Shown here piece after piece: positions 34,775-44,210 of a stretch of 64,000 nt of DNA. The stretch is from PALSA-505 sp963699015 (GTDB lineage Bacteria; Actinomycetota; Actinomycetes; Streptosporangiales; Streptosporangiaceae). Location of the stretch: the NCBI GenBank assembly GCA_963699015.1, contig CAVOSX010000008.1, forward strand, positions 372,001 through 436,000, in the 5' to 3' direction. The notes below the pieces were generated by a model. It saw only the letters and a program-made list of their open reading frames with translations, ran no database searches and had not been told where the DNA came from. Positions within the stretch are counted from its first letter, which is position 1; each line of letters opens with the position of its first letter. The translations under genes were made by a program, and so were the position numbers.

Positions 34775-35261
34775 CCATCCGAGTCCCGCCCAGGCTCGAC
34801 CTGCTGGTCATCTCCGTGCTGCGGGCGTGGTTTGCCCGCCCCGCTGCCGATGTCCCCGGCTGGTACGGGGCCTACGGCGACCCGGTGGTCGGCCGGGCGC
34901 TTGGCCTGCTGCATCACAACCCAGCCCATCCCTGGACCGTGGCCGGGCTGGCCCGCGAGTGCGGCGCGTCGCGCGCCACCCTCGCGCGCCGGTTCAACGA
35001 TCTCGTCGGCGAGCCGCCGATGGCCTTCCTCACCAACTGGCGGATCATGCTGGCCGCGGACCTGCTGCGCGAACCCGGTGCCTCGATCGGCTCGGTAGCC
35101 CGCCGGGTGGCTACCGCAGCCCGTTCGCCCTCAGCGCTGCCTTCAAGCGGGTGCGGGGCATCAGCCCGCAGCAGCACCGGGGCGGCCCCGAGGCCTGGGG
35201 ACCTCCCCGGCCAGGCGGCCATCCCCGCGCCTTCGTTGAGTGCGCGTCCGCCTCAAGCTGA
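34775..35261 (+). pseudogene. AraC family regulator, 5'-truncated and frameshifted
   Basis: From about 34775 the frame encodes RLDLLVISVLRAWF, the end of a cupin-type AraC_6 sensor, then HTH helices LARECGASRATLARRF and MAFLTNWRIMLAADLL. At about 35105 the expected GYRSPFALSAAFKRVRGISP shifts frame: GTGGCTACC lacks one G of GTGGGCTAC. The sensor's first 150 residues are absent. The gene is inactive unless the missing base is an assembly error, and even then it is truncated. Confidence 0.7.
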
Positions 35262-35295
35262 CCGACACCGGCCTGCGCTCGGCGAGGACGCGGCA

Positions 35296-35889
35296 TCACT
35301 GCCTGACGAGCTGGTACCAGGAGGGGCTGGCGTTACGCATGGGCCCGCTCAGCGGCACCTCGCTGGCGGGGCGGCTGTAGCTGAGATCCCATTGAGGGAA
35401 GAGCGCGGGTACCCGGGCGGGGTCGATGCCCCGCGGGGCCGGGCCGCGGCGACCGGGTGCAAACGCGAACATCAGCAAGGTAGCGCCGGGCTTGGCCGCA
35501 TCGGTGATCGTGGCCACGGCGCGCCGCTGCGATTCGTCCGCCAGCCCGTGCAGGCAGCCGACATCCAGCAGCAGCGTGTACCCAGAGCCGAGACCGGCAG
35601 GGCCGCGACTGGCGATGTTGGCGTGCAGGAAGCGAATGTTCGCGCCGGCCTGGGCTGCGTTACGCCGGGCCGCATCGAGCGCGCGGCCGACGAAGTCCAC
35701 GCCGGTCACCCTCCAGCTGTGCCGCGCGCAGTAGATCGAGTAGTGACCAGTGCCGCAGCCGATGTCGAGCATGTCGCCGGGCGGCAGGGCCTGCGACCCC
35801 TCGATCAGGTCGGCGAGCGGCGCGGGTGGCTCCTGGTGCTCCCAGGGGGTTACGCCCACGCGGTACATGATCTGGTAGCCGAGGCTCAT
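35296..35889 (-). CDS. Class I SAM-dependent methyltransferase
   Basis: A 197-residue cytoplasmic enzyme with motif I MLDIGCGTGHYS near residue 40, VDFVGRALDAAR as motif post-I and a LLDVGCLHGL motif. It resembles small thiopurine/UbiE-like methyltransferases. ATG at 35889. It shares a 56-bp intergenic region, rich in TAGAG/CTCTA palindromes, with a divergent TetR gene that probably represses it. The substrate is unknown. Confidence 0.82.
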   Translation of the reverse strand: MSLGYQIMYRVGVTPWEHQEPPAPLADLIEGSQALPPGDMLDIGCGTGHYSIYCARHSWRVTGVDFVGRALDAARRNAAQAGANIRFLHANIASRGPAGLGSGYTLLLDVGCLHGLADESQRRAVATITDAAKPGATLLMFAFAPGRRGPAPRGIDPARVPALFPQWDLSYSRPASEVPLSGPMRNASPSWYQLVRQ

Positions 35890-35905
35890 GTCGCGTCCCT
35901 TTAAT

Positions 35906-35940
35906 TAGAGTAAACCTCTATCTGATTTACTGATACTCTA
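35906..35940. promoter_or_regulatory. Operator region between methyltransferase and TetR genes
   Basis: TAGAG-TAAAC-CTCTA (35906-35920) is a palindrome with 5-bp arms. AGTAAA/TTTACT and TAGAGT/ACTCTA (the right end at 35935-35940) add nested symmetry. The stretch is AT-rich in a GC-rich genome and ends 5 bp before the TetR start, fitting a shared promoter-operator. Confidence 0.55.
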
Positions 35941-35945
35941 TCGGA

Positions 35946-36605
35946 ATGACCGCGCCAGTCAAGAGGCGATACGACGCCACCCGCCGCCGGGCGCAGGCCC
36001 GCCAGAACCAGCAGCGAGCGATAGACGCCGCGGCGCGGCTGTTCGCCGAGCGCGGGTACGCCGCAACCTCGCTGACCGAAGTCGCCGCCGAGGCCGAGAT
36101 GGCGGTGCAGACCCTGTACGTTGCGTTCGCCACCAAGGCCAACCTGCTCAAGCACGCGATCGACGTGAGCCTCGCCGGGGATCATCTGCCCGTGCGGATG
36201 TCCGACCGTGACTTCGTGCGGCAGATGAGGGCTGAGACTGACCCCCGTCGTGAGCTGGCCATCTATGCTGCCCACGTCCGCGAAGTTGCCCAGCGCGCGG
36301 GCGGCCTCCTGCTCGCTGCCTGGAGTGCAGCCGGCAGCGATCCCGCCGTCAGGGAGCTCACCGCCGAGCTGGACGCCCAGCGGCTGCGCGGCATGACGGC
36401 CGCCGCCAGCGACATCGCGGCAAAGGCCACCCGGGCCGGCTGCCTGGCCGGCGGCATCACTGAAGAAGACATCCGCGACGCCCTGTGGGCATTTAACTCT
36501 CCGCAGGTCTATGGCCTGTTACTGCATGACCTCAGCTGGAGTCCGGATCGCTTCGAGGCATGGCTAGTCCGGTCCTGGAGTCGGCTCCTACTCGACCCGC
36601 CGTAA
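35946..36605 (+). CDS. TetR family regulator, divergent from a methyltransferase
   Basis: A 219-residue protein with an N-terminal HTH at about residues 17-65 (QQRAIDAAARLFAERGY, LTEVAAEAEMAVQTLYVAF) and a helical ligand domain. ATG at 35946. It is likely autoregulatory and controls the divergent methyltransferase gene through the TAGAG/CTCTA sites. The ligand is unknown. Confidence 0.85.
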   Translation: MTAPVKRRYDATRRRAQARQNQQRAIDAAARLFAERGYAATSLTEVAAEAEMAVQTLYVAFATKANLLKHAIDVSLAGDHLPVRMSDRDFVRQMRAETDPRRELAIYAAHVREVAQRAGGLLLAAWSAAGSDPAVRELTAELDAQRLRGMTAAASDIAAKATRAGCLAGGITEEDIRDALWAFNSPQVYGLLLHDLSWSPDRFEAWLVRSWSRLLLDPP

Positions 36606-36684
36606 TCCGCCGCTGGCCGCCGAGCGGCCGGCTGACGACCGCTAGCCCGGTCGGCTGTCAGTGGCGGCCGGTACCGTCGCAACC

Positions 36685-36993
36685 ATGCCGGTATTCGCGC
36701 TGTCCATGGTGCACGGCCCGGGCTGGGACGATACGCGCCCGATCCGGGAGCAGCATGCCTGGGATCAGCACGCGGCGTTCATGGACGGGCTCGTCGATGA
36801 CGGGTTCATCATCCTCGGCGGCCCGCTCGGCGACGGCGCACGGACCCTGCACGTCGTGCAGGCCCCCGGCGAACAGGAGATCAGGACGCGCATGGCCGGG
36901 GATCCCTGGGCGTCTATGGACCTGCTCCGGATCGGCTCGATCGAGTCATGGCAGCTCTGGCTCGATGGCAGGCCGAGCAGACCGCCGCGCTGA
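36685..36993 (+). CDS. YCII-related protein
   Basis: A 102-residue cytoplasmic protein of the dimeric alpha+beta-barrel YCII group: HAAFMDGLVDDGFIILGGPL and DPWASMDLLRIGSIESW are the typical core, with a conserved His-Asp pair. Functions in the family include chloromuconolactone dehalogenase-like chemistry and unknown roles. ATG at 36685 is chosen; the in-frame extension to 36661 lacks a ribosome site. Confidence 0.75.
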   Translation: MPVFALSMVHGPGWDDTRPIREQHAWDQHAAFMDGLVDDGFIILGGPLGDGARTLHVVQAPGEQEIRTRMAGDPWASMDLLRIGSIESWQLWLDGRPSRPPR

Positions 36994-37059
36994 CGAGAGG
37001 GAAGAGCGCAACCCGGCAGGGAACCGGCCCGGCGCTGAGGTGCCCGCCGCTGCGAGGGG

Positions 37060-38126
37060 TCAGCCTGTGAACGGCTCCAGGATGTGGCTGAAGTCCCAGG
37101 TGTTCTGCGTGATGCCCGAGCAGGTGTTGCTGTCGACGGTGCCGGGGCAGCCGCCGTTGTCACGCTGGATCGCCCAGATCGACAGGAAGTTCATGTTGTT
37201 GGACTGGGCGAAGTTGAGCATCGTCGTCGCGTCGGGCTCGTAGGTGACCTCGGTCTTCTTCCGCAGGTCGTCGATGCCGGGCAGCATCGTCATGCCTTCC
37301 ATGTTCCAGATCTGCGCCGAGGTCAGGCTCGGGAAGATGGATCTGCAGCTGGGTGTGGGTGTTGGTGGCCGCGTTTTCCGCCGCCGTGCCCATCTCCACC
37401 ACGCCTTCTTTGGCGATGTAGTAGTCGAAGACCATGATGTTGACCGAGGTCACGGTGGCGCCGTTGGCCACGGCGTTCTGCAGCACTGCCTCGCCGTTCG
37501 GGTCGAGCCCGTACTGCTCGACCGGGATCGTGTACTGGATCTGCAGCGGGATGCCGTTCGCCGCGGCCCACTGCTCGGTCAGGGCGATCGCCTGGTTGCG
37601 GCGGGTGATCCCGGCGGTGTTGTTCAGCGAGCTGGACTCGACGTCCATGTCCAGCCTGGTGACCCCGAGCGTGGTGATCACCTGCTCGTAGTCGGCCGCG
37701 ATCGACTGCACGTTCGTGCAGGAGTCGGCGATCTCGGTGCCGCCGTGGTCGGCGCTGTACCCGCCGAAGGACGGGATCACGTCACCGCCGGCGGCGCGCA
37801 GTGATGCGATGTCCGACGCGTAGTAGTTCAGCGGCTGGGACGAGTTGCCGTTCCAGTCCACGCTGCACGAGTTCTTCCCGGCGGACTGGAGGAAGGCCAG
37901 CGTGAAGTACTTGGCGCCGGACTGCCTGGGCGGTGGCGGTGATGCTCGCCGTGTTGGGAGCGAGGTAGGTCTCGTAGTACGGGGCGTAGACGTGCGCCGG
38001 CAGCGGCGTGTAGGTCTGCGCGGCCGCGGGGCCAGCCGCGATCACCCCGGACGTGGCGGCGGTCAGTGCGGCGACGGTGACTATGCGTGGCCAACGGGCC
38101 GTTCGTTCCAGGTAACGGTGTCGCAT
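37060..38126 (-). pseudogene. Secreted GH18 chitinase broken by two single-base frameshifts
   Basis: ATG at 38126 begins a Sec signal peptide (basic RHRYLERTARW, hydrophobic core, AQA cleavage), then HVYAPYYETYL. At about 37925 an extra A in CAGGCAGTCC shifts the frame; removing it gives QASGAK. The next segment has the GH18 active-site motif LDMDVES. At about 37342 a second extra A (CTGCAGATCC) shifts it again; removal gives LQSIFPSLTSAQIWNMEGMT. The C-terminus SIWAIQRDNGGCPG to FSHILEPF is intact. It lies 45 bp after the glucosaminidase gene and forms a chitin-degradation operon with it. Confidence 0.8.
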
Positions 38127-38171
38127 GAGGATGGGTCCGTTCGGTAGGAAATGGCGGGGGGCGGGGCGCGG

Positions 38172-41100
38172 CTACGGAACCGGGGCCGCGATGTCGATCT
38201 TGGGCACGTTCCACCCGGATACGCTGATCACCGGCGTCGCGCCCTGCAGGTCGGCTGAGCTGTAGCTGGCGGTCAGGGTCTGCGACTCGCCGGGGAACAG
38301 CGTGATGTCGTTGTCCTGCCAGAGCGAGGACTGAAGCTCGTTGTCGCCCGATAGCTCCTGGCCGCCGGCCGTGCCGCGGCGGACATCGGTCCGCAGCAGG
38401 AAAGCGACGGTCGACGACGAGGTGTTGGTGATCGTGACCGTGGTGGCCAGGTCCGCTCCGTCCGGGCCGGGCTGCTGGGCCGTGGCCGCGGTGGCCGAGA
38501 TGGACGACTGCGGCAGCGTCTGCAGCGCTTGCAGGTTGGCGTACTGAGACAGCGTTCCCTGCGGCTGGCCCAGCGTCTTGGACCAGTTGACCGCGTCCGG
38601 CTGGGTGGACAGCCAGTAGACGTTGCGGTCGACCACGCTCCCGTTCTGCTTCAGCACCAACTCGACGAAGTAGACCTGCACCGGGTTACCGGACGGCACC
38701 TTCGGGGTCAGCACGTTGCTGCGCACCTGCTGGCCGGTCAGGCTGATGTTGCTGGCCGTCTGGTCGTCGAGCACGGTCCCGGCCAGGTTGTACACCTTGG
38801 ACTCGAGCGAGAGCCCGGTCTGCGTGGTGTTGCTGAGGTTGTCCAGCGTGACCGTGCCGTTGTCCAGGGTGTAGATGGCGTGCAGACTCCGGTTCGCCTC
38901 CTGCGCGCCGAAGTAGGACCCGGCCTGGTCGCCGTCGTTGTTGTACAGGTTCCACAGCAGGCTCGGCCAGCCCTTGTTCATCTGCCAGTAGATCGTGCCG
39001 GTGGCGGGCAGCGGCGTGTTGTTCGCGTGGGCGATGAATGCCTCGAACTGCGCCCTGGTGTCCTCGTAGTCTTGTGCCTGCGCCTCCTCGACATACTGGG
39101 CCAGGCTCGACCACATGCCGTACCTGCTGCTCAGCGCGGTGTCGAAGTGGCACAGCGTGCCGAACGAGTAGCCGGTCTTGCAGCGCGGCTCGTAGTTGAG
39201 GTGGTACTGGTTGAACTTGGTGTTCTGCCACAGGTTCGACAGGTCCCCGGCCGACATGAACCTGTTCAGCGAGTCGAGCGTGGGCACGGTGTCGCCGGCG
39301 CTCTCCTCGCTGTCGTAGCCCCAGGCTCCGCCCGCGTTGGTCACGGTCGTGTCGGTGCCGAGATGCGTGGTGTCGTACCAGTAGTTCGGCGGCACCCAGT
39401 CGTACGGGCCCTCTTTCTCCCCGGAGGCGCCAAGCTGCGCGCTTGACTTGTACTCGGCCGAGGAGATCAGCGGGGTCTGCGGGTAGAAGTCCGCCTGGGT
39501 GAACCCGGTGATCGATACCGACTCCTGCTGGGTCGTCGGCTGGTTGTCGCTCCACTGGAAGCTGAACACGCTCGGGTGGTTGCGCAGGTTCTGGCCGATG
39601 GTCAGCGCCGAGTTCTGCAGCACGTTCAGCTGTGCCTGGGTCAGGCTGCCGCTGGCCTGCCAGGCGTCGCAGCACTGGAACCCGCCGTTGACCAGGATGC
39701 CGGCCGCGTCCATCTGCTGGAACCAGTCGTTCGGCATGATGTGGCCCTCGAGCCTGATCGTGTTCACGCCCATGTTCTTCATCAGCGCGATCTGCCTGGC
39801 CGTATCGGCCGCCGAGTAGTGCAGGAACAAGTTCGGATCGTAGCCGCCTCCGCGGATCACGATCGGCACCCCGTTGATCTTGAAAGCCCGGGCCCCGCTC
39901 GGCTCGATCGCGTTCGATCCGGTCAGGTACGACGTCACGGTCCTGATGCCGAAGGTCTCGCCGGTGGAGTTGTACTGGGTGCTGCCCTGCGCAACCGTCA
40001 CGCCCAGGGTGTACAGCGGCTGCGCGCCGAGCTGATACGGCCACCAGATCTGCGGGCTGGTGATCGTCAGGGCCGGGAAGCTGCTCGGCGTGAACGACAC
40101 GGTCTGGGTCGTGCTCGCGGGAACGGTGACGTTCTGGCTCACGGTGATCGGCGCGCCGTTGTTCGGCGGGCGTGATGGTCGCGGTCACCGTCGCGGTCTG
40201 GGCGGTCGAGGTGTTGTTGGTGACGTCGGTCTTGGCAGTCAGCGCCGCACTGGACAGGTCGGCGGCGTCGTTCTGGTTGACATGCGAGTTGCCGACGGCC
40301 AGCGCCCCGTCAGCCTGGAGCTGAACCGGGAACTCGATGCCGGTGTTGTTGTCCGGCGGGATCTGGGTCCAGTCCACGTTGTCGAGGGTGAACATGCTGG
40401 TCGGGTCGTTGGGGTTGATCTCGATGGCCAGCGAGTTGGTCCCCGACCGGATCAGCCCGGTGATGTTGAAGCTGAACCGGGTGTAGGCGCCGGTGACCGT
40501 GGACGAGGTGGCCACCTCGGTCCCGTTCACCCAGACGTTGGCCGAGCCGATGACCCCGTTGACGACCAGCGTGGCGACCTGGCCCGACGTCAGATTCGGG
40601 GTGAAGTCCGTGCGCCACCACCAGGGCACGCTGAACTGGCTGACCGTGTCAGGGCCGACCTTGGTCATGGACCCGTAGCACAACTGCAAGTTGTTCGAGA
40701 AGAAGATGCTGTTCGGGCTGCTGGTGTTCTGGTTCACCGGCTGCAGCGCGGTGTCGCCCGGGCACCGGCCGTTCTGGGCCAGGGCTTCCAGCTCGGTGCC
40801 CGGCGCGCCCGCGTCGTCGTTCGTGACCGGGAGCCAGGTGCTGGTGCTGAAGCCGGGGGTGGAGATCTGCGCGCCGCTCTGGGTGGCGACGGAGCTGCTC
40901 TGAACCTCCCAGCCGGCGGATCCCAGGTTCGTGATGTCGCTGGCCCCGGTGTCGGCGGGCGAGCTGAGGTTGACGCCGGCCACGGCCTCCGGCGCGGCGC
41001 GGTGAGCGGCCCCCGCCGGGCTGCGGGCCGCGGAGGGAGTCGACAGCGGCGCGGCCTGCACGCTAGAGGCCAGCCAGAACAGCGCGATGGCCAGGAAAAC

Positions 41101-41184
41101 GATCACACCAGGGACCACGGCGGTGCGCGAGCGGGCCTGGCGAGTACGGAGGGCGTGGGACCGGCGGCTCATGACGCGTCTCAT
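38172..41184 (-). pseudogene. Secreted GH2 exo-beta-D-glucosaminidase (CsxA-type), one frameshift
   Basis: About 1,000 residues. ATG at 41184 begins a signal peptide (VVPGVIVFLAIALFWLASSV). A sugar-binding domain follows, then Ig-like and TIM-barrel domains. The catalytic sites match exo-chitosanases: acid/base Asp in FQWSDNQPTTQQ and nucleophile Glu in YDSEESAG; EGHIMPNDWF is also typical. It would release glucosamine from chitosan ends outside the cell. An extra G at about 40168 (CCCGCCGAAC) splits the frame; without it the text reads TPPNNGAPITVSQN. The operator at 41253-41277 probably controls it. Confidence 0.82.
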
Positions 41185-41252
41185 CGCTGGCAACTCCAGT
41201 CTCGCGGCCGTTGGCCGCGAACGGCGTTCCCCCTGACTAATCGCTCAGTCAA

Positions 41253-41285
41253 TTGGTTCGTATACTTTCCGAACCAACTTGTCAA
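41253..41285 (-). promoter_or_regulatory. Promoter with palindromic operator for the chitin/chitosan operon
   Basis: TTGGTTCG (41253-41260) and CGAACCAA (41270-41277) are perfect 8-bp arms around a 9-bp AT-rich centre. On the minus strand a perfect -35 TTGACA (41285-41280) sits just upstream, with TACGAA 17 bp later as a -10. The palindrome therefore occupies the promoter core, as a repressor site would. It does not match the DasR consensus. Confidence 0.62.
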
Positions 41286-41498
41286 GGGTCAGCGTCCAGA
41301 CCCCGCTTGGGCCATCGGGCTCCGTCCCGCCGCCCGGCGCCGGCCGCGGTTACCCGGTCCGGAGCACCGTATGCTGCCGCTTCCGGGGCAATCTCCGATG
41401 CCGGGCAGCGGGACCTTGTCGGGACTTATCCTGGTTTGCAGTGGATTTGGCGGGAAATTGTTAACCACAGGTCTGGTGGTTCGACGGGAGCGGCGATC

Positions 41499-41933
41499 AT
41501 GAAAGGGAGAGGCCGCGATATTCTCATCGGGGTGGTGATCGGCGTGGTTCTCATACTCCTCGTGACCCATCACCACGGCCAGACCTCGTCGTCGTCACAT
41601 CCGCAGGACTCGGCTCACTCCTCGCAGCACGATTCCAAGTCAAAGTCGGCCGGTCATCAGCACAAGCAGGCCGCCTCGGCGCAGGCCTCGCCCACCGCGC
41701 ACGCGTCCCCTTCGCCGCACCCGGCCACGGGCGGGCACGCGTCGTCTGCGGCGCATTCATCGCCCAGCGCCCAGCCGTCTTCTTCCGCGCAGCACAGCGG
41801 GCAGGCCACGGATACCGGATCCAAGTCATCCGGCGTGAGCGACGGGCTGATCGCGATCGCTTCTCTGATCGCCATTGCGGCAGCGCTATCGACAGTGGCA
41901 CTGACCGTACGCGGGAGGCGGGCCGGCAAATGA
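41499..41933 (+). CDS. His/Ser-rich two-helix membrane protein, unknown
   Basis: A 144-residue protein. A hydrophobic helix at residues 8-23 (ILIGVVIGVVLILLV) is followed by a His-His-His, then a roughly 85-residue linker almost entirely Ser, His, Ala, Gln and Pro, and a second helix near residues 117-136 with a basic RGRRAGK tail. Both ends would be cytoplasmic and the linker outside. The eleven-plus His could bind metal. ATG at 41499 has GGGAG. It is 28 bp from the next gene on the same strand. No family is recognised. Confidence 0.7.
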   Translation: MKGRGRDILIGVVIGVVLILLVTHHHGQTSSSSHPQDSAHSSQHDSKSKSAGHQHKQAASAQASPTAHASPSPHPATGGHASSAAHSSPSAQPSSSAQHSGQATDTGSKSSGVSDGLIAIASLIAIAAALSTVALTVRGRRAGK

Positions 41934-41961
41934 TTTGCCGTCGTTCCAGGGGAAAAGGCTG

Positions 41962-43257
41962 ATGGATATCCTGCTGGCCGTAGCGGTGATGGTGGTCGCC
42001 GTGGCCAGCTGGTTCATCTCCGGCACCTTGCGGACCCAGATCCGGCATAACGCAACGGAGCTTGAGCAGGCGAAAAAGCAGCTCGCCGAGCAGGTCGACC
42101 AGGTCGAGCAGACCGGGAGACAACTGGCGGAACGCGAGCGTGACCAGGCGAGCCAGGCCGACTTCTACGAGATGGTGCAGCAGCAGATCAGCCAGGCGGC
42201 CGAGCACCTCGCCCGGCACGACGACGAGATGCGCCAGGACCAGGGACGCGCGGCTGAGCATGAGATGGCGACGGCCCAGCTGGGCGCCGCCCTGCGGCGT
42301 GAAGCCCGGCAGCGCGAGAAGGACATTGCGCGCCTGGAACAGGCCCTGCACGGCAAGATGACCAGCCAGCTCAGCACGGGCCTTCAGCAAGAGGCCAGGC
42401 AGCGGCGCCAGGAAATCCAGCAGCTTCAGCAGGCTCTTCGCGATCTCGGCCGGCGGGCCGGGCAGGCGGGCCCGGCGATCGCGCAGGCGGAACCAGCGAT
42501 CGCGCAGCCTGGCCTGGCGGTCACGCAGGCGGCCCCGGCGATCACGCAGGCGGCCCCGGCGATCGCGCAGGCGGGCCCGGCGATCGCGCAGGCCGGGGCT
42601 CAGGGCGAGGATTCCGCGGCCGGGCCGGACGGTCTTCGCCGGCAGGCCGAGCAGCAGCTCGCCAGTATCGCCGGCGTGCTGTCCGACATCGACCAGCACC
42701 TGAACGCCATCCGGCAGTACGTCCGGGCGCAGCTCGATCGCGAGGTGGCGACGACCAGGGGCAGCAAGGGGCATCGTGTCCTGGTCGGCGGGATATGTGC
42801 GGAGCAGCATGCCGCGGCGGGCACCTTGCCGCTGCTGTATGAGTCTTTCCTCTCCGAATTGCCGGTGGACATGCTGTTCCACGACTCGGAGCACCAATCC
42901 AGGGACCGGTTTTACCTGCTGTGGAGTTCACGGAACGGGCAGTCGCCGGAGTATCGCCTGGAAATGCTGCTTCGCGGCTGCGCGCGCGACGGCGGAAAGC
43001 CGGATCCGGGCCTGAACGAGCTCCGCGGCCTGCTGCTCGCCCTGCACCACGCCGGGCCCGGGACGCTGCAGGTCGGGCCGCTGGTCGTCATCCGCACCGA
43101 CCGCGAGCTGGTGGGCACCGTGCTGGCCGCGACCGAGGCCAGCCTCCTTGACGGCCGTGCCGCCTTGCCCGCGCCCGAGGAGTGCCGGGTGCTGCTGCAG
43201 AACGTGGGCCGGGACCGGCTCGCGGATCTGGGCGCGTGGGCCGACAGCCACTCCTGA
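41962..43257 (+). CDS. Membrane-anchored coiled-coil protein with heptapeptide repeat and unknown C-terminal domain
   Basis: A 431-residue protein. Residues 2-24 are a transmembrane anchor; about 30-165 are a charged Gln/Glu/Arg coiled coil (TELEQAKKQLAEQVDQVEQ, EARQREKDIARLEQAL); about 169-210 are six heptapeptides of the type AGPAIAQ from a 21-bp minisatellite; about 225-265 a second helix; and 275-431 a globular domain starting HRVLVGGICAEQ that I do not recognise. ATG at 41962 follows GGGGAAAAGG. It is co-transcribed with the His/Ser-rich membrane protein, so the two may form one complex. Confidence 0.72.
   Translation: MDILLAVAVMVVAVASWFISGTLRTQIRHNATELEQAKKQLAEQVDQVEQTGRQLAERERDQASQADFYEMVQQQISQAAEHLARHDDEMRQDQGRAAEHEMATAQLGAALRREARQREKDIARLEQALHGKMTSQLSTGLQQEARQRRQEIQQLQQALRDLGRRAGQAGPAIAQAEPAIAQPGLAVTQAAPAITQAAPAIAQAGPAIAQAGAQGEDSAAGPDGLRRQAEQQLASIAGVLSDIDQHLNAIRQYVRAQLDREVATTRGSKGHRVLVGGICAEQHAAAGTLPLLYESFLSELPVDMLFHDSEHQSRDRFYLLWSSRNGQSPEYRLEMLLRGCARDGGKPDPGLNELRGLLLALHHAGPGTLQVGPLVVIRTDRELVGTVLAATEASLLDGRAALPAPEECRVLLQNVGRDRLADLGAWADSHS
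42466..42591. repeat. 21-bp minisatellite, six copies, inside the coiled-coil protein gene
   Basis: Six consecutive 21-bp units start at 42466, 42487, 42508, 42529, 42550 and 42571, with 1-6 differences each. Core: GCGGGCCCGGCGATCGCGCA plus G. They encode (A)GPAIAQ-type heptads. Variation among copies shows an older expansion than the perfect repeat at 12897. Confidence 0.9.
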
Positions 43258-43296
43258 TCCCGTGAACCGGGGGAGAACCCGCCGCCGGCCTGGGCC

Positions 43297-43977
43297 CTAG
43301 GACCGGCGCCGCAGCCGACCCGGGGTGCTCGCCAGGCCGGTTTCGCCGGCCACGTCGTCGCCGCTCGCCGGGCCGCCGCGCCGTCTTCCGGGCCGCCGGT
43401 TGACCGGGTCGAGCGCGTAGTACAGCGCGAGCGCGGCCTGCAAGGCGAGGAATGCGTACGCGTTCAGGAAGGCGACACCGACCGCGAGCGCGTACAGCAC
43501 CACGCCGATGGTGAACAACAGCGTGGCCAGCGCCCGCTCCTCCTCCGGGAACGAGGCACGCAGCAGCCGCCGGCGGTGTGAGGCGTAAAGCCAGAGCGCT
43601 GCCCAGGCGCAGGCGTTTACCGCCATCGTCACCGCGTAGAAGACGGCCGCGGTCCGAGTGCTTTCCCCCAGCGCCAGCGCCTTGCCCAGCACCCCGGTCG
43701 GGTAGGGCAGGAACGTGATCGTCAGCAGCAGCAGCAGGTTCAGGTAGAACAGCCCGCGATCGATCCGCTCAAAGTTGCTGAACAGCGAGTGGTGGTTCAG
43801 CCACATGATCCCGATCACAGCGAAGCTGACCACGTAGGCCGCGAGCGATGGCCACCGGCTGACGAGCTCGTGGGTGAGGTCCTTGTAATTGTCCGGCTGG
43901 GCGATGGTCAAGACCAGCAGGGTGATCGCGATCGCGAACACCCCGTCGCTGAACGCCTCGACCCGTGACTTGTTCAT
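43297..43977 (-). CDS. TMEM175/DUF1211 family potassium channel
   Basis: A 226-residue membrane protein with six hydrophobic helices. The N-terminal signature RVEAFSDGVFAIAITLLVL (19 residues) is the FSD motif of helix 1 in bacterial TMEM175 channels, in which helix 1 lines a K+-selective pore. Bacterial members have one six-helix unit and act as tetramers. MNKS at ATG 43977 is chosen over a TTG nine bases upstream. The C-terminal tail is Arg-rich. Confidence 0.87.
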   Translation of the reverse strand: MNKSRVEAFSDGVFAIAITLLVLTIAQPDNYKDLTHELVSRWPSLAAYVVSFAVIGIMWLNHHSLFSNFERIDRGLFYLNLLLLLTITFLPYPTGVLGKALALGESTRTAAVFYAVTMAVNACAWAALWLYASHRRRLLRASFPEEERALATLLFTIGVVLYALAVGVAFLNAYAFLALQAALALYYALDPVNRRPGRRRGGPASGDDVAGETGLASTPGRLRRRS

Positions 43978-44210
43978 CGTCGTCAACCTAGCTCGCCCGC
44001 GCCCGGTTCCTGATCCTCCGGTACTCCGCCCTCGGCGTAATTTATCCGCTTTGGCGCGCCGAATCCCGCAGGTTAACGTCGGGCTACATGCCCGGGCCGC
44101 GAGCCTGTCCGCAGGATCTGCTCGCCGCCGCGGCCCAGGTGACCAACGATGGTGCCTGGCGGCACTATCGCCCGGGTCGCCGGGGCAGGATGCGAGAGCG
44201 AGGGGTAACG

